Shown one piece after another: positions 19,911-21,092 of a stretch of 21,092 bases of DNA (position 1 is the first letter of the stretch; each line of letters begins with the position of its first letter). Source of the stretch: a virus. The notes below the pieces were generated by a model. That model made no database searches. It was not told the DNA's origin and worked only from the letters and a program-made list of their open reading frames with translations. The stretch lies in the IMG/VR virus record IMGVR_UViG_3300042564_002329, positions 1 through 21,092 of that record; one strand, 5' to 3'. Position numbers and translations under genes: made by a program.

Positions 19911-20506
19911 CGCGCCAAGCCGTTGCGCTTGCGGTACGGCTCAAGAATGAGTGCCGCCTCTGGGTGCAGGGCGCGGCTCATGCGGAGGATACCGCCGAGG
20001 TCTGCCGAACCCACGATGGCATATGGGGATACCCTACTAGCCCAGACTGCATTTGCCTGGATGATTTCTGCTTGCTTCACCGCAGCAGGAACGCTAGGGA
20101 ATCCGAACACGCCCACGACCTTTACGCCAAGGTACACATCCTTAGGGAAGTTGCGCGGCCATGTGACGCTCGTGTCGATCTCGGTGTAGGGGAAACCGTC
20201 TAGCGCAGCATTGCGCGGAGCCAGCACATAGTCGGTGCCAGAAGTCCAGGTGGTCTCGTAGGTTCCGTTGGCATCATCGTCAGTCTGGAGCGTGGTGACG
20301 CTGACGAGATCATCGGTCAGCACATACTCCCAGTCCTCAGCCGTGTAGTAGCGCGTCTCGGACGCTGTGCCAAACCCAGTCTTGCGGTCGCAGTGAAGAT
20401 CGATCAGCGTGTCAGTTGCATCAAGCACAGCTTGAAGCGCGCTGTCATCCACCGTGTCGGTAATGCCGACAGCAGCCTTGAACTCAGCGAGTGTTGCGTA
20501 CGACAT
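19907..20506 (-). CDS. Head-tail connector (adaptor) protein, 199 aa
   Basis: The N-terminal part YATLAEFKAAVGITDTVDDSALQAVLDATDTLIDLHCDRKTGF is the typical helical start of gp6/gp15-type adaptors that bind under the portal. A beta insert follows (EDWEYVLTDDLVSVTTLQTDDD..YVLAPRN), then a helix VPAAVKQAEIIQANAVWASRVSPY and the end ILRMSRALHPEAALILEPYR. The gene starts immediately after the TAG of its upstream neighbour. It marks the junction between head genes on the right and tail genes on the left. Confidence 0.8.
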   Translation of the reverse strand: MSYATLAEFKAAVGITDTVDDSALQAVLDATDTLIDLHCDRKTGFGTASETRYYTAEDWEYVLTDDLVSVTTLQTDDDANGTYETTWTSGTDYVLAPRNAALDGFPYTEIDTSVTWPRNFPKDVYLGVKVVGVFGFPSVPAAVKQAEIIQANAVWASRVSPYAIVGSADLGGILRMSRALHPEAALILEPYRKRNGLAR

Positions 20507-20770
20507 CTAGCGGCCTCCTGACTGCATCCAAGTAAGTGTGTGAGTTCCAGAAGTGACAACTGCGTACAGTTTGTCTGCCTCTGGTAGCCACACCGTGAGT
20601 GTTGATCCCTTGTGTACTTCAAACCCTGTTGCCGTAGTAACTCCTGCGCCACCGATAAAGATGTTCTCGTTGCCGTCCACATGGAGCGTGATCCACGACG
20701 CACCAACAATGCCGGTGGCGATGAAGGTCGCAGTGGTTCCAACGACGGTTTGCCCTGTCGCTAGGCTCAC
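20507..20770 (-). CDS. Small beta-rich structural protein, 87 aa
   Basis: The GTG start overlaps the upstream TGA (GTGA). The protein is almost entirely beta strands (ATFIATGIVGASWITLHVD, NIFIGGAGVTTATGFEVH, TLTVWLPEADKLYAVVTS). Small proteins of this kind between the capsid and connector genes are often decoration or head-completion proteins, but no family is assigned. The position is the only functional clue. Confidence 0.65.
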   Translation of the reverse strand: MSLATGQTVVGTTATFIATGIVGASWITLHVDGNENIFIGGAGVTTATGFEVHKGSTLTVWLPEADKLYAVVTSGTHTLTWMQSGGR

Positions 20771-21003
20771 GCTTCAGGCTCCACGATTTCCGCCACGCTG
20801 GCGGTCTCTGTTGGTACGGTAGCAGTCCTCATACCCTTTGATACTTTCGCGCGCTCTACGAGCCGCGTTGGTGCCTCTGCGTCGACATCTGCAACAGCCT
20901 CAGCCAAGCCAAACCCAATCAGGCTCTCCGCTTCTGCCTGTGGCAGATCAACGATTGAGCCGCTTGGATATTCACCGCGTCGCTTGCAAAGTCGAACGAG
21001 CAT
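20767..21003 (-). CDS. Small head-region protein, 78 aa
   Basis: The segment RRGEYPSGSIVDLPQAEAESLIGFGLAEAV (about 9-38) matches a small phage family found after capsid genes, with the ..G..v.lp..eA..Li..G.Ae.v pattern. The rest is charged and ends with an acidic, Thr-rich tail (VPTETASVAEIVEPEA). It may be a head decoration or completion protein. AGGAG lies six bases before the ATG. Confidence 0.65.
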   Translation of the reverse strand: MLVRLCKRRGEYPSGSIVDLPQAEAESLIGFGLAEAVADVDAEAPTRLVERAKVSKGMRTATVPTETASVAEIVEPEA

Positions 21004-21027
21004 TAGTTTCTCCTAACTTGCGGTTCA

Positions 21028-21051
21028 GGGGAGCCGCCGAAGCGACTCCCC
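21028..21051 (-). terminator. UUCG-capped hairpin after the probable capsid gene
   Basis: On the minus strand GGGGAGTCGC (complement of 21042-21051) pairs with GCGGCTCCCC (complement of 21028-21037) around a TTCG loop. It has ten pairs with one wobble, closed by C(UUCG)G, an unusually stable tetraloop. It follows the stop of the right-edge gene by one base and precedes the next gene by 24. There is no U-run. It could reduce read-through after the abundant capsid gene or stabilise its mRNA. Confidence 0.65.
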
Positions 21052-21052
21052 T

Positions 21053-21092
21053 TCACCACTGATTACGCGTTGCTCCTAACGGATTAGGCGCA
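21053..21092 (-). CDS. C-terminal end of a gene cut by the window edge, probably major capsid protein
   Basis: The frame ends APNPLGATRNQW and a TGA at 21053-21055. Only about 12 codons lie in the window. The order of the genes that follow (small head protein, connector, tail terminator, tube) and the strong hairpin make the major capsid protein the most likely identity. The other minus-strand frame here holds a stop, so this frame is the best choice. Confidence 0.5.
   Translation of the reverse strand, partial: APNPLGATRNQW

Noticed and set aside
1-21092. Integrase, repressor, attachment site, tRNA
   Set aside because: None was found: no tyrosine or serine recombinase motifs, no divergent regulator pair, and no cloverleaf-like sequence noticed by eye; a proper tRNA scan was not possible.

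Overview
The window looks like one contiguous piece of a tailed double-stranded DNA phage (or prophage) genome of siphovirus type. About 45 genes, all on the minus strand, read leftward from 21092 to 1 and are packed almost without gaps. Most neighbours overlap by a few bases at RTGA or TAATG stop-start junctions. I saw no tRNA, rRNA, integrase, CRISPR array or insertion sequence. The host is probably a moderately high-GC bacterium. An actinobacterium is my best guess, from the principal-sigma-like region 4 protein, the C39-like endolysin and the Pro/Glu/Ser-rich secreted protein, but nothing fixes it.

Late half (21092 to about 10638), in order of transcription: the last codons of a gene that is probably the major capsid protein, a UUCG-capped hairpin, two small head proteins, a head-tail connector, a tail terminator-like protein, the tail tube protein, and a tail assembly chaperone with a probable -1 frameshift extension. 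Then come an HK97 gp10-like protein, a short tape measure protein, a minor tail or hub protein, and a C1q-like tip or fibre protein. A lysis region follows: a small coiled-coil membrane protein, a secreted protein with a long Pro/Ser/Glu/Thr stalk, a two-helix membrane protein, and a C39-like cysteine peptidase endolysin whose 3' end contains an in-frame nested holin with its own ribosome binding site. A small zinc-ribbon gene and an 11-bp hairpin close this unit.

Early/middle half (about 10564 to 1): a strong sigma70-type promoter fires leftward just after the hairpin. It starts a unit with small zinc-ribbon proteins, two tandem paralogous membrane proteins, a stand-alone sigma region 4 protein, and a recombination set: a YqaJ-like exonuclease, a PD-(D/E)xK protein, and a Rad52-like annealing protein with an SSB-like acidic tip. 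Next come a winged-helix protein, an endonuclease VII, a dNMP kinase, an Hjc-like nuclease, a methyltransferase, an RlpA-like secreted protein, a HELLH metalloprotease-like protein, an HNH nuclease, a GT4 glycosyltransferase and FmdB-type zinc fingers. The left edge cuts a gene that may be the small terminase.

With terminase at one end and capsid at the other, the missing piece would be terminase large subunit, portal, protease/scaffold and most of the capsid gene, so this may be most of a small genome. The most interesting observations are two candidate recoding sites (tail chaperone; RlpA/149-aa overlap), the holin nested inside the endolysin, the stalked secreted protein inside the lysis cassette, and the SSB-like tip on the annealing protein.
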